Below are positions 34,571 through 46,000 of a stretch of DNA of 64,000 bases, piece after piece. A model generated the notes under the pieces. It was given only the letters and a program-made list of their open reading frames with translations, was not told the origin of the DNA and ran no database searches. Both the position numbers and the translations under genes were made by a program. Position 1 is the first letter of the stretch. Each line of letters starts with the position of its first letter. The DNA is from Anisus vortex. Lineage: Eukaryota > Mollusca > Gastropoda > Planorbidae. The stretch covers positions 26,873,731-26,937,730 of the forward strand of contig OX421500.1 of NCBI GenBank assembly GCA_949126835.1, given 5' to 3'.

Positions 34571-35803
34571 GGTGGCGCTGTGTGGTGATGTGAGGGTCTG
34601 TGCTGGGCGTGGGATTGTGGGGGCCCTGTTCCCAAATTCATTTAGGGGCCCCTAGTGGCCTCGCCCTCGCATTCCGAGTCCCGCCATAGCTGTATAAGCC
34701 TGTGTACAGTGTTGATGATGCTGAATGATAGGCTAACCAGTAGGCCTAACCCACTCTGTCTGACTCAGACTACCGATTTGGTGAGAAAATCAGCATTTTA
34801 ACTTCAGTTGCTCCTTGAACGCTCATCCATGAGCAACCATACAGGCCTACAGTGTGTCAGTGTTAGTTATCAATAAAATGTGATTTCTCATTCACGGTAA
34901 GCTTATTTGTTGCAGTAGGCCTACTTGCTAGTTCAGTTCAGTCTCTGGCTATTCTTAACACTTACATGCCCGCTACAGTCTTTATGATTCATTTTGGTCT
35001 GAGCCTTAATTTTTTTTGATTTTTTGATTTTTTTAATTATTTTTTTCTGTGGTATAAATATTATTATTTTGTATTGAATTGCATGAACATAACTTAATCA
35101 ATGCAAAAATTGTTAAAGTGGAAATTTAATCGTTTTTAAGCCATATCTAAAAATAAGAAATGTATAAGTTAAATTCAATTATTTTCAACGTCTTCATCCG
35201 TTTCTTCTTTATAGTCTAAAAACCATGTTTTGCAATGTGTTCAGCTATCAACTCCAGAATACCAAGAACATTACCATTTTCGGCCGAACCAAAAGTTTCT
35301 TTGCTTCCTCTGAATGCCAACCAACAAGTCGCTTTAGATTTCTCCAGTATGTATTTGCAGTGGACAACTAATAGTTGAGATCCGACTCAATTCTGCAGCT
35401 TTACGGACAGATGCTAACACATCTTCTACATGACACGTTGACCTTGCAGTAACACGAAACCAGTTATCGATACCACCATGTGATAGCTGCGAGCTAAGCA
35501 TTGAGAAAAGCTTAGCCTACACACATAGCTAAACAGCTTCTAATGGTTATGAACTATGTGTGCCGTCTCCATTTTTCGTTCGCCTTATAAACAGATGCTC
35601 ATTAGTACATTTACGAATGGAGACTGCTAGCCTGTTTCTGAATAAATTTACTTTCCATCTCCTTCGCAACACAGTGTTGAATGCAATCAGGCCCATTTAC
35701 CAACCAATAGTCTAGTTGGTAAGGGGGGGGGGGTTGGGGCCCCTTTTGTGTTGGGGCCTCTGTTCCCATGAAACATGTGGAACATGCCTAAATACGCCAC
35801 TGG
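34571..35803. mobile_element. Possible degenerate hAT element
   Basis: The right end reads on the minus strand CAGTGGCGTATTTAGGCATG followed by GC-rich 'ggggcccc' words, a pattern common at hAT ends. A degenerate counterpart (gggccctgttcccaaattc) lies near 34621-34640, with caggtggcg at 34571. No target duplication was confirmed and no clear transposase frame was found. Confidence 0.35.
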
Positions 35804-36055
35804 GTGTGTGCATGTGTTTGGTTTAATCATAATTCCAAGACGTTGTGGGGGACAAGAAGTGGGAGGTCAAAAAAACACTTTTGCTACAACGCTCTATCTA
35901 TGACATTTGGGTTGACAATAGATAAAAAGATAGACAGCTAGTCTACATAGTGTTGTTTTTTTTTTGCCACACAGAAATAGAAAATGATATGTTTGGGTAT
36001 ACAAAAATATAAGAGCTCAACAGAGGCCGTTCATATATAACGTCTCGCCATTTTG

Positions 36056-36495
36056 ACATCCTACAACTACAATTAACTACGCCATTGATCATCAGAAATA
36101 TACATCCTACAACTACAATTAACTACGCCATTGATCATCAGAAATATACATCCTACAACTACAATTAACTACGCCATTGATCATCAGAAATATACATCCT
36201 ACAACTACAATTAACTACGCCATTGATCATCAGAAATATACATCCTACAACTACAATTAACTACGCCATTGATCATCAGAAATATACATCCTACAACTAC
36301 AATTAACTACGCCATTGATCATCAGAAATATACATCCTACAACTACAATTAACTACGCCATTGATAATCAGAAATATACATCCTACAACTACAATTAACT
36401 ACGCCATTGATAATCAGAAATATACATCCTACAACTACAATTAACTACGCCATTGATAATCAGAAATATACATCCTACAACTACAATTAACTACT
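36056..36495. repeat. 46-bp tandem repeat, about 9.5 copies
   Basis: The period is 46 bp (acatcctacaactacaatt...). The first copies read ttgatcatcag and the last three read ttgataatcag, so a single change spread within the array. Confidence 0.95.
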
Positions 36496-37566
36496 AATAT
36501 TTTTTATAAAGTTAAACTTAATTTTGTGACATTTTCCTATCAAGATGCAAAGTTGTTTTGAGCATCCCACCTCCTTCTTGACACTTAACGTCAAAAATGT
36601 TTACCCCCCCCCTTCCCTCTTAACCTTCCATCTATATCGTAGTTGTTTCACCTCAGTTATGAGAGCCCCTAAAGTGTTGCTTATGAAATAAATAATAAAC
36701 CTGTTATCTAAAGGAGAAAAAAAGTGTGAATAACTGAACTTATTGCAACATGTTGCTATGTCCCTGCGTTCCTTTACAAAATATGTTTGGATCTTTAACG
36801 TAGGCTGTGAATTTGCATCGTATCTTACTTGACATTTTCTTTGGTTCCTACACGGTAACATTGAACATTGCTACATGTGGTAATCAGTGACGTTGAAGAT
36901 TGCATTAGTTCGTACTTAGTGATATTTAACATTGCTCTTTTTCATAGTCACTGATAATGAAGATTGCTTTCATTTCGTACTTAGTGAAAGCCTAATGAAA
37001 ATTACATTGGTTCGTACTCGGTGATATTTAAGATTGCTTATGTTCGTACTCAGCAAAACTGAAGATTCTTTGGTAAGTACTCATTGATATTGAAGAATTT
37101 CTTTGGTTCTTACTAAGAGAATGTTACGATTCCAATTTCTAATACGCATTTTAAAATTATTTTAGTATTGCAAAAAAAAAAAAAAGAAAATGCTAGATCT
37201 ATAATCGAATTGAGATGGTTCAGTTCCTTTCAGCCAGCTTAGACTACTGTGTCGTTATCTACAGGTAAAAGACAACGTTGTAAAAAATTTGACCATAGAA
37301 ATTTCGGTTCGCCTACGATAACTAATAGCGTTTTTTTTTTAAACTACATGTTTACTCTGCAGTTTGCGCATAGCAAATTTGACCAGACGCTGCGCTTGCG
37401 CTGTTGACTATAGAAAAGAAAATGTTAACAATGCTCTATAAAATATTGTAGTATTTCTAGATCTATTTATAATTAAACCTAATTTTTATAAAAGTATCTG
37501 TTTAGATTTTTAAACACAGATGGTTTAAAAAAAATCACCCCGCAGATTGGGAGCGACCTCCTTAAA
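36496..37566. other. Intergenic sequence, degenerate repeats only
   Basis: Loose repetition of gtacttagtgatattta-like and ttgaagattgc-like words is seen between about 36860 and 37110. A poly-C run sits at 36604-36612. No gene was recognised. Confidence 0.45.
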
Positions 37567-37588
37567 ATGTGTTTACTGTTTCTATCTT

Positions 37589-37589
<1 letters not shown>

Positions 37590-37619
<30 letters not shown>

Positions 37620-37622
37620 CTA
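37590..37622. repeat. (TCTA)n microsatellite
   Basis: About eight tetranucleotide repeats. Confidence 0.9.
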
Positions 37623-37670
37623 CAAATATAGGCTATATACATATCTGGTCACAACTTCACGGGTATTCTT

Positions 37671-38078
37671 TAGTCGCTCTAGGATCTTGTTCACTATTAT
37701 AATAACTCAAGCCGCTCCATGGATGTTATGTATGTATTCTGTAGTCGCTCTAGGATCTTGTTCACTATTATAATAACTCAAGCCGCTCCATGGATGTTAT
37801 GTATGTATTCTGTAGTCGCTCTAGGATCTTGTTCACTATTATAATAACTCAAGCCGCTCCATGGATGTTATGTATGTATTCTGTAGTCGCTCTAGGATTT
37901 TGTTCACTATTATAATAACTCAAGCCGCTCCATGGATGTTATGTATGTATTCTGTAGTCGCTCTAGGATCTTGTTCACTATTATAATAACTCAAGCCGCT
38001 CCATAGATGTTATGTATGTATTCTGTAGTCGCTCGAGGATCTTGTTTACTATTATAATTATAATAACTCAAGCCACTC
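37671..38078. repeat. 71-bp tandem repeat, six copies
   Basis: Copies start at 37671, 37742, 37813, 37884, 37955 and 38026 with the word tagtcgctctagg. The last copy is diverged. Confidence 0.95.
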
Positions 38079-38387
38079 GTTGTAAGTTAAAGAAGAATTT
38101 AATTTTAATGCCTGAACGTATGTACAATAATAACACTTCACTGGTTACTAATAAGTATCATACTCGTAGGTAAGCGAAAAGGCAACAACAACCGTACTAA
38201 TACGTGCTTATTAAATAGACTTTGGTGCAGAAAGTGATCAAATGGATGTCCCCCAAGTCTTCTGAATGCAAAAGAAATGGTGTACTAGAAACTTGTTAAA
38301 ACTACGGGAAAGCATAATTGTATACATAACAAATACAAATCTTTACATAACAAATCTTTCAAATAATACAAATACTCTCTATATCTA

Positions 38388-38434
38388 AAGAGGGAGAGAA
38401 ACAGAGAGAGAGGGAGAAACAGAGAGAGAGAGAG

Positions 38435-38483
<49 letters not shown>

Positions 38484-38514
38484 GAGAGAGAGATAGATAG
38501 AGAGAGAGAGAGAG
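38388..38514. repeat. (GA)n microsatellite
   Basis: Long purine tract of GA repeats with interspersed aaac and ata interruptions. Confidence 0.95.
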
Positions 38515-38641
38515 CAAGGCTTAAATGAGAAACCGTATGAAATTATTTGATAGGTAAATAAATCATAGCAAATAATTTCACTCGAAGATTCTCAATTAGG
38601 CCTTGCTGCAGAACCTTTTTAGACCATGCCACCCTCACTTT

Positions 38642-38916
38642 ATGGGGCACGGTAGCCGAGCGGCAGTGTGTTCGACTGGCGAGCCGAAGGTCCCGAGTTT
38701 GAATCCTGATGCAGGCTAGGACTTTTTCCCGGGTTTGGAGGGTGTCCCTGACTCTACCCAGCTCTGATGGGTACCTGACCTTAGTTAAGGTAAAGTAAAG
38801 GCGGCTGTGTATAGTGCTGACCATACAATCACCTAGTATGCCGTGGCTACAGAAACTGGTCAACGCTGCTTCATCGGACCTATGGATCAATTTGGTCTGA
38901 AGGGTACTTTACATGC
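38642..38916 (+). mobile_element. Complete tRNA-derived SINE with 10-bp target duplication
   Basis: The head resembles a tRNA, with A-box-like GGTAGCCGAGCGGCAG and B-box-like GAGTTTGAATCC, followed by a unique body ending in ggtactttac. It is flanked by the exact direct repeat ccctcacttt (38632-38641 and 38917-38926), the mark of target-primed insertion. Partial copies of the same family occur at 33680, 34225, 34381 and 46755. Confidence 0.85.
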
Positions 38917-38926
38917 CCCTCACTTT

Positions 38927-39923
38927 GGGGCACCAATGTTAAACAGGTCGAGAACACTGGCTATTCAAAATCTATATAAGTATGAGTGGGGTATGTCCAT
39001 AAATGCAGAGTATTCGGTAAGGGGAAGTAACACCAAAAAAAAACAAAAAGAGTATAGACAATTAATAGTCTTTGACTTTAAGCTTAAAAGGTGTAAGGTT
39101 AGTTTAAAATGTTTGCAGATAGTAGGCCTATTTAAACCATTGTTATGGCTTAAGTTGAGTAACTATATAGGTCTAGTCCTTTTCAGTGAAATTCTTTTGT
39201 AATAAGATTTAGTAGGTTAAGTATTCTCCCTTTGTAAAGTTTCTCCTTTTCGTTTTATGTTTTCAGAGCTGTATGATTTGTTGGGTTTATTTGTGTTAAT
39301 GTTGTTGATTCTTCTTGAGTTATAGCTGATTTAAGGCTACTTATAGTAAGTATATTTTCTTAGGCATATTTCTATTAACACTACATTGGCATTTTCGTAG
39401 CCTGTGAGATTATCCCAATAATTAAATGATTATGATGGGATGAAAACTTAGGTGTTTTCTACTCTGAGCTCTTTGTTACACAAATTATTAGGTTTGGGTT
39501 AACTATACATAGAAGATATATTATGAAAACATCTCTCTCTATATATATGTGTGTGTGTGTGTAGGTTATGCGTGCATATGTGTATATATATATATTAAAA
39601 TATGTTCAAGCTATTATATGATTAGTTTTGAATAAATTAAGACATGAACAAAAGTTTTCATTCAGCTTGTGTAAGCTTGAGAGGTACAGTCTCCTACAAA
39701 GCGCTACCCAAGGTGGCGGGTCGGGGAAAAAACCTGTACGACAGTGAGACAGACATGGAAACAACCATAGATATTTGGCCTGCTAGTATAAACTCCTCCA
39801 TTGATTAATATAGAGTACAAAAATGAAGAAGATTAAGAAGTCTTTACGAATTTGAAAAAAAAAATGTATTTTTGTTGTTCAATCTTCAAAAGTTGAATTT
39901 ATCTTTATATTTAAAAGGTTAAC
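38927..39923 (+). other. Upstream region of SLC49A4
   Basis: This holds the likely promoter and 5' UTR, which I cannot locate. A (TA/TG)n run lies at about 39536-39598. An in-frame TAA at 39912-39914 precedes the chosen ATG. Confidence 0.4.
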
Positions 39924-40038
39924 ATGAAGTCCAAAGGAGATCTAAACTTGAACAATGTTGCATTTTACGACAATGTTATTGAACCTGATTGTCTCCACAT
40001 GACAGGTTTTAATCTTCCTAACTCTGTACATGATAAAA
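39924..40038 (+). CDS. SLC49A4: SLC49A4 exon 1 (putative)
   Basis: ATG with an in-frame upstream stop at 39912; 38 codons plus one base; donor GTAAGA. The encoded N-terminus is hydrophilic. It is placed in this gene because its phase fits exon 2 and nothing else nearby could use it. Confidence 0.5.
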
Positions 40039-43000
40039 GTAAGATTCAGCAAAACCTATTTTATAATGTCTAGTTCACTACAGCAATAATACACAATAAC
40101 GACTCTTTGACTATGAACTAAATGTGCATTTCTTTTATTTATAGATCAAGAAACAAAAGAAACTAAAGAAAATATAGAGGTAGACACACATGTAAGTGAA
40201 AAATAGCATCGTCTTCTCTTAAAATTTGGGCAATCAGAGTAGTAGTTCTTGGGTAAAAAATTGAACATTCCTTTAGGCCTGGGGTCGGCAATCTTTTGCT
40301 TATAGTGTGCCAAAGAATTTTATTTTAAGTAATCTTATTTTCAATGGGCAGTATTGCTGATGAGAGTTAACACCTTTGCCCCTTATACAAGTCACTCTTT
40401 TATGACTGACTTGTAAATTTACAAGTCAGTCATAAAAGATTGACTTGTATAAGGGGCAAGGGTGTTAACTCTCATCAGCAATACGGCCCATTGCATTCGT
40501 ACCGTTTATTTTACATAATTCCATTTATTCGTCGCATCCATACCGATTTTAAATAATTTGATCATTATTACATTCTATAATACATCCATAGTTAATATTG
40601 ACACCAAGGGGGGAAAACTGAAATTTTCATAGTACAAGTTATTTAGATTTTGTTCTGTCCCTTGGGGTACAGATACTACTTAGTTTAAATAATTTAATTA
40701 TCTACTATATATATAAATCTCAAAAGGAATATGTGTGTGGGTGTGTGGGTATGTACATACCGCATAATCTTTTTAAATACTGGACATAAAAACGTGAAAT
40801 TTGCTACAAATATTCTTTGCGTTACGGCGGTGAACACTGTCAAGGTTTTAAAAAAAATTAAATGACAGCAGTGGTCAGTTTGGTAAAAAAACGCGAATAA
40901 AACACATATTTTGATTCACATTGACTTTGCCAGTACAACTATTTATCATTTGTCTTCACAAAATAAAATAAAAAGGATGGCGTTGAGATTACTTTTCAGG
41001 ATGACGTCATCAAAAATTGCGCATGGATTTTTTAGCAATGAAGGGACATTTTTCCTTTATTTTTAAATTGACGTCATCAAACTATGTGCATGGATTTTAT
41101 CTCAATGACGGGAACACATTTTCTTCATTTTTAAATTGCCTACGTGCCGTAAACAACATACATTCTTTACACTACCAATACTGTCGTAGATTCTCTTAAT
41201 CTATCACTAATTTAATACATTACACTGTGAATACATGACGTAAAGCTAATTAATAATTTAAAACTTTACAAACATAGGACAAAGCAAATAGATTTAGCAT
41301 TTTTTTTCTGTTTCGGGAAGTAATACCGACGCCTTACTAAGCTTATTTAAACGCAGTGGTCCTGTTTACACTCTATATTTAAGCGTTGCGTATTTATGCG
41401 TTTTAAAAGGGAACAAAATTACCGGGCAATGTTTATGTTACAGGGCAATGTTTAAATTACCGGGCAGTGTTTATATTACCGATCAATGTTTAAATTACCG
41501 GGCAATGTTTATATTTCCGAGCAATGTTTATATTAACGGGTAATGTTTAAATTACCGGGCAATGTTTATATTACCGGGCAATGTTTAAATTACCGGGCAA
41601 TGTTTATATTACCGGGCAATTTTATATTACCGGGCAATGTTTAAATTACCGGGCAATGTTTATATTACCGATCAATGTTTATATTACCGGGCAATGTTTA
41701 AATTGCCTGGCAATGTTTATATTACTGGGCAATGTTTATATTACCGGGCAATGTTTAAATTGCCGGGCTATGTTTAAACTGCCGAGCAATGTTTAAATTG
41801 CCGGAACTAACTTAAAAAAAATAAAACATACTACTTTATGTATGTTGCAAAAACAAAACTAAAAAACTATAATGTGTCAAGCATATTCCAAAAAAAGCCC
41901 GTTCGAAGAATCGGGCACATATCAGCTAGTCTACTATATATATAAATCTCAAAAGGAATATGTGTGTGGGTGTGTGGCTATGTACATACCGCATAATCTT
42001 TTTAAATACTGGACATAAAAACGTGAAATTTGCTACAAATATTCTTTGCGTTACGGCGGTGAACACTGTCAAGTTTTTAAGAAAATTTGAATGACCGCAG
42101 TGGTCAGTTTGGTCGAAAAACGCGAATAAAACACAACCTTTTATTCACATTGACTTTGCCAGTACAACTTTTTATAATTTGTCTTCACAAAATAATAAAA
42201 AAAAAGGATGGCGTTGAGATTATTTTCAGGATGACGTCATCAATGTTTGCGCATGGATTTTTCAGCAATGAAGGGACATTTTTCATTTATTTTTAAATTG
42301 ACGTCATCAAACTATGTGCATGGATTTTATCTCAATGACGGGAACACATTTTCTTCATGTTTAAATTGCCTACGTGCCGTAAACAACATAAATTCTTTGC
42401 ACTACCAATACTGTAGTTGATTTTCTTAATCTATCACTACTTTAATACATTGCACTGTAAATACATGACTTAAAGCTAATTAATAATTTAAAACTTTACA
42501 AAACATAGGACAAAGCAAATAGATTTAGCATTTTTTTTCTGTTTCGGGAAGTAATATCGACGCCTTACTAAGCTTATTGAAACGCAGTGGTCCTGGTTAC
42601 ACTCTATATTTAAGCGTTGCGTATTTATGCGTTTTACAAGGGAACAAAATTACCGGGCAATGTTTAAATTACCGGGCATTGTTTATATTACCGATCAATG
42701 TTTAAATTATCGGGCAATGTTTATATTAACGGGCAATGTTTATATTACCGGGCGATGTTTAAATTGCTGGGCAATGTTTATATTACCGGGTAATGTTTAT
42801 ATTATCGGGCAATGTTTAAATTGCCGGGCTATGTTTAAACTGCCGGGCAATGTTTAAATTGCCAGAACTAACTTTAAAAAAAAAACATACTACTTTATGT
42901 ATGTTGCTAAAACAAAACTAAAAAACTATAATGTGTCAAGCATATTCTAAAAAAAGCCCGTTCGAAGAATCGGGCACATATCTGCTAGTTCTTTATAATA

Positions 43001-46000
43001 ATACTTTCGTAATTGATATGTTTTTAAATTCAGGAGACAGGATAGAAGAAAAATGTCCATATATTTTTACAAAACAAAAGGATAGAAGAAAGCAGATATA
43101 TCGGACATTTGTATGATTAGGTTTGAGAAATAGTCTTTTTCCTTTAAAAGAGATAAAAATATGTAAAGGAAGTGCCGTTCCCCTTTCGGCTTTGTTTTGA
43201 AAATGAATATACAATATTGGAAAGAATATGATATTGGGACTCTGTGGTTCATTCAAACACAACGTTGTTAGTAGGAGGAATGTAAGAAAGAGAAAGTATG
43301 ACGGATCAGGGCAGGGGAGGCAGGGGCGAAACGTTTTAGTTTAATCTCAGATGCTAATATATTTTTTAAATCCAATGAAAATTATACTGAAAAGAATAGC
43401 AATTACTATTAAGCGGAAGAAATAAGTGGTAATCATACCAACTAGGTAGTTAATGTAATGTTTAAAAATGTACATATAAATTCTTAAGACATATAATATT
43501 TATAGCATTTTCAACAAGTTTTTATAGTTTAATCATTATAAAGTTATAAATTGTCAGCTTTTTTTTTTGTTTAAAGGAAACAAAAAAATGTATTATAAAT
43601 ATTAATGCAAAGAGAACGGATTAATTATCTCCCTTCAATTAAATTCTCTAAATTTGATACGAGTTAATTGTTTTAATATAACTAGTGTACTTCTGAAAAC
43701 GCTAATCTTTCTTAATTTGCCTTAAATTAGGGAAATAGTTAAATGTTTTGAAATTGCTTTCACGGCAAGATATGTCCAGTTTCAATGCAAATCCATTCCT
43801 GTTGTCCAACACTTCAAGTGCCTTTCGACTTCGTCCTTGTAAATGCAAGTTCAATTCACTGAAACATGTCGCCATGTCATTCAGAAATATCGGCTTCAAC
43901 AGTCAGTTCTCCTCATTCAATATCGGAATTATTTTTTTTCACCAAGATACACCTTAATGCTTCCAGTCAAGAAACGAATCTATCCAAGACTTTACCTATA
44001 CTCCGTATCACTTTCTTCTAGAAGGGACTTGAAAAACTAAAAAATCTTAACGATAGATTCAATCACAGATCACAAGAATAAAACAGACGACGTCTAGTGT
44101 GATTCCCATATAGTTCGCCACGCAGTAGATATTAATTATGCTGACTTGAATAAAAAAATATTATTAAAGGTCTCTCGCGTGCCACAGAAAATCGTTCTGC
44201 GTTCCAAGTCTGGCACGCGTGCCTTAGGTTGCCGACCCCTGCTTTAGGCTATTCTTCTCCAATTTTATATTTCGAAATAATACTTTCCAATGGTTCACAA
44301 TTTTAATACCTAATAAATAAGCTTATGTGACCCTATTTAGACATAGTCTTAATTTAATGAAGATTAAGGGGAACAATTCGGTATTGATATAGCCAGCAGG
44401 CTATACCAAATTACCGCCCTTTGAATTTTGAAGTCTATTTTGATGGTATCAAACATTTAGCATCTAAAATTAATTTTTATACTTTTATCCCGCAGTTTAC
44501 AGAAAAAGTTTTGATACATGTGTATGTTTTGGTGAAAATGGTGAACAAATTCAACCAAGCTATTTTCCCTTGTCATTTCCACCTTATGTATTTACTTTTA
44601 ACAAAATGCTCCCAAACTAGGCTAAACTTGTTGATTGTTATAGGCTAAGTGTAAATCGTGGGCGCTTATGTTACAATAAGCTAGTTAAGGGATACACATA
44701 ATTAATTTCAATCTTTTTCTTGTGGATATATGATTTAAGCTTTTCTCACAAAATTTAAACACGTTCAAATATTGACAAGAAGAAAAATTGTTTGTAAGTT
44801 TTTATTTCAATTTTAAAATAAAATGGAAGCTTTTAAAAAGTAAGAAAATACAATAAATAGCATTTTGTCATATATTACACCTCATTTTAACTTTTGTTTT
44901 TAATAAACTATTATAGGTTGTTTCATTAAAACCGTTATTGTTTGAATGATAAATAAAGTAAGCATGTTTATAAATCGTAAACAAATAAAAACTTTGAATT
45001 TCCGATTCAACACAAGGCCCAATCGATTACCTTTAGTTGTTGTTTTAAGGCAAGTAAAATATGTATTTTACCTGTAATAATAAAGCGTTTTATTGATCTA
45101 ATTTATTGAATTGCTTCAGGTATACAAGAGGCGGTGGTATATACTGATAGTGTTCAGTCTATATACGTCCACACAGTGTTGTGTGTGGAATACATGGGGG
45201 CCCATAGCCACCAGCAGTGAGCTGGCCTTTGACTGGAGCGACTCCACGATAGCTTGGATGACTAACTGGGGGCCCATAGCTTACATCATCGGTGGTCTAA
45301 TATTTCCATGGATCATGCAAGTGAAAGGTAATCTGCACTACTACTTTGTCATACCTTAACTCTCACACACACAGACACATACACATACACACTTACACAC
45401 ACTTACATTCAAACATATACACACAAATACATACATACACACACATACACACATATACACTAATACACACACAAGGTGCATAACTCGACGATATATCTGT
45501 TTAGAATCCTGACTACAGCGAACTCCAATAATAAGAGCTGGTTCTAAAATTGCACTTCTTATACCTATAGACTATAGACCTCAAAGCTGGTGAAGTGTGT
45601 AAGCCACCCATTACGCTACGCTCCCATTAAGAGTACGCCGGTGGGCTAACCCATTAGCGACAGCCCTTGTTGAGCGTTCGAGAATCATAACATGCCCCGA
45701 GATTCGGTGGGGAGGAAGCAATGTTGGCAAATGCCCGTCTCGCCAAGCTTGGTGCATGGATGTCCAGACCTATAGTCTGGAGTTTGTGCTACCGACCGAC
45801 AGTTGTAGGTATAAGAGCGAGCCACAGCGTTACTTTAATGAACAAATGGAAATTCCACAAGTGGGGGAGAAGCCAAGAGATCTTGATGTGACTCCCCCCC
45901 CCCCCCATTTTTTCACACCTTAATACCATTACGTCCTGGACATAAGAGCCGGAAGGCGCATCTGGTTTTTGTTATGAGACATTATACATTCGGTTTTAAA

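Larger units (their letters stand above)
40279..44241 (-). mobile_element. hAT element in SLC49A4 intron 2, with exact 8-bp target duplication
   Basis: The ends are CTGGGGTCGGCAATC and GGTTGCCGACCCCTG, flanked on both sides by ctttaggc (40271-40278, 44242-44249). Removing the two Helitrons inside (40701-42988) leaves about 1.7 kb. A minus-strand transposase remnant at 43702-43899 shows [16 protein letters not shown], like the 'DIT.HLNELNLKLQGK' segment of ZBED/GTF2IRD2-type hAT transposases. It is a dead element. Confidence 0.85.

Noticed and set aside
38645..38720. tRNA gene
   Set aside because: The A- and B-box-like sequences belong to the head of a SINE with its own target duplication. 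The acceptor stem is not formed.
41581..41796. 71-codon ORF of repeating [16 protein letters not shown] sequence (also at 42627-42857)
   Set aside because: It is produced by the 19-bp minisatellite inside the Helitrons.
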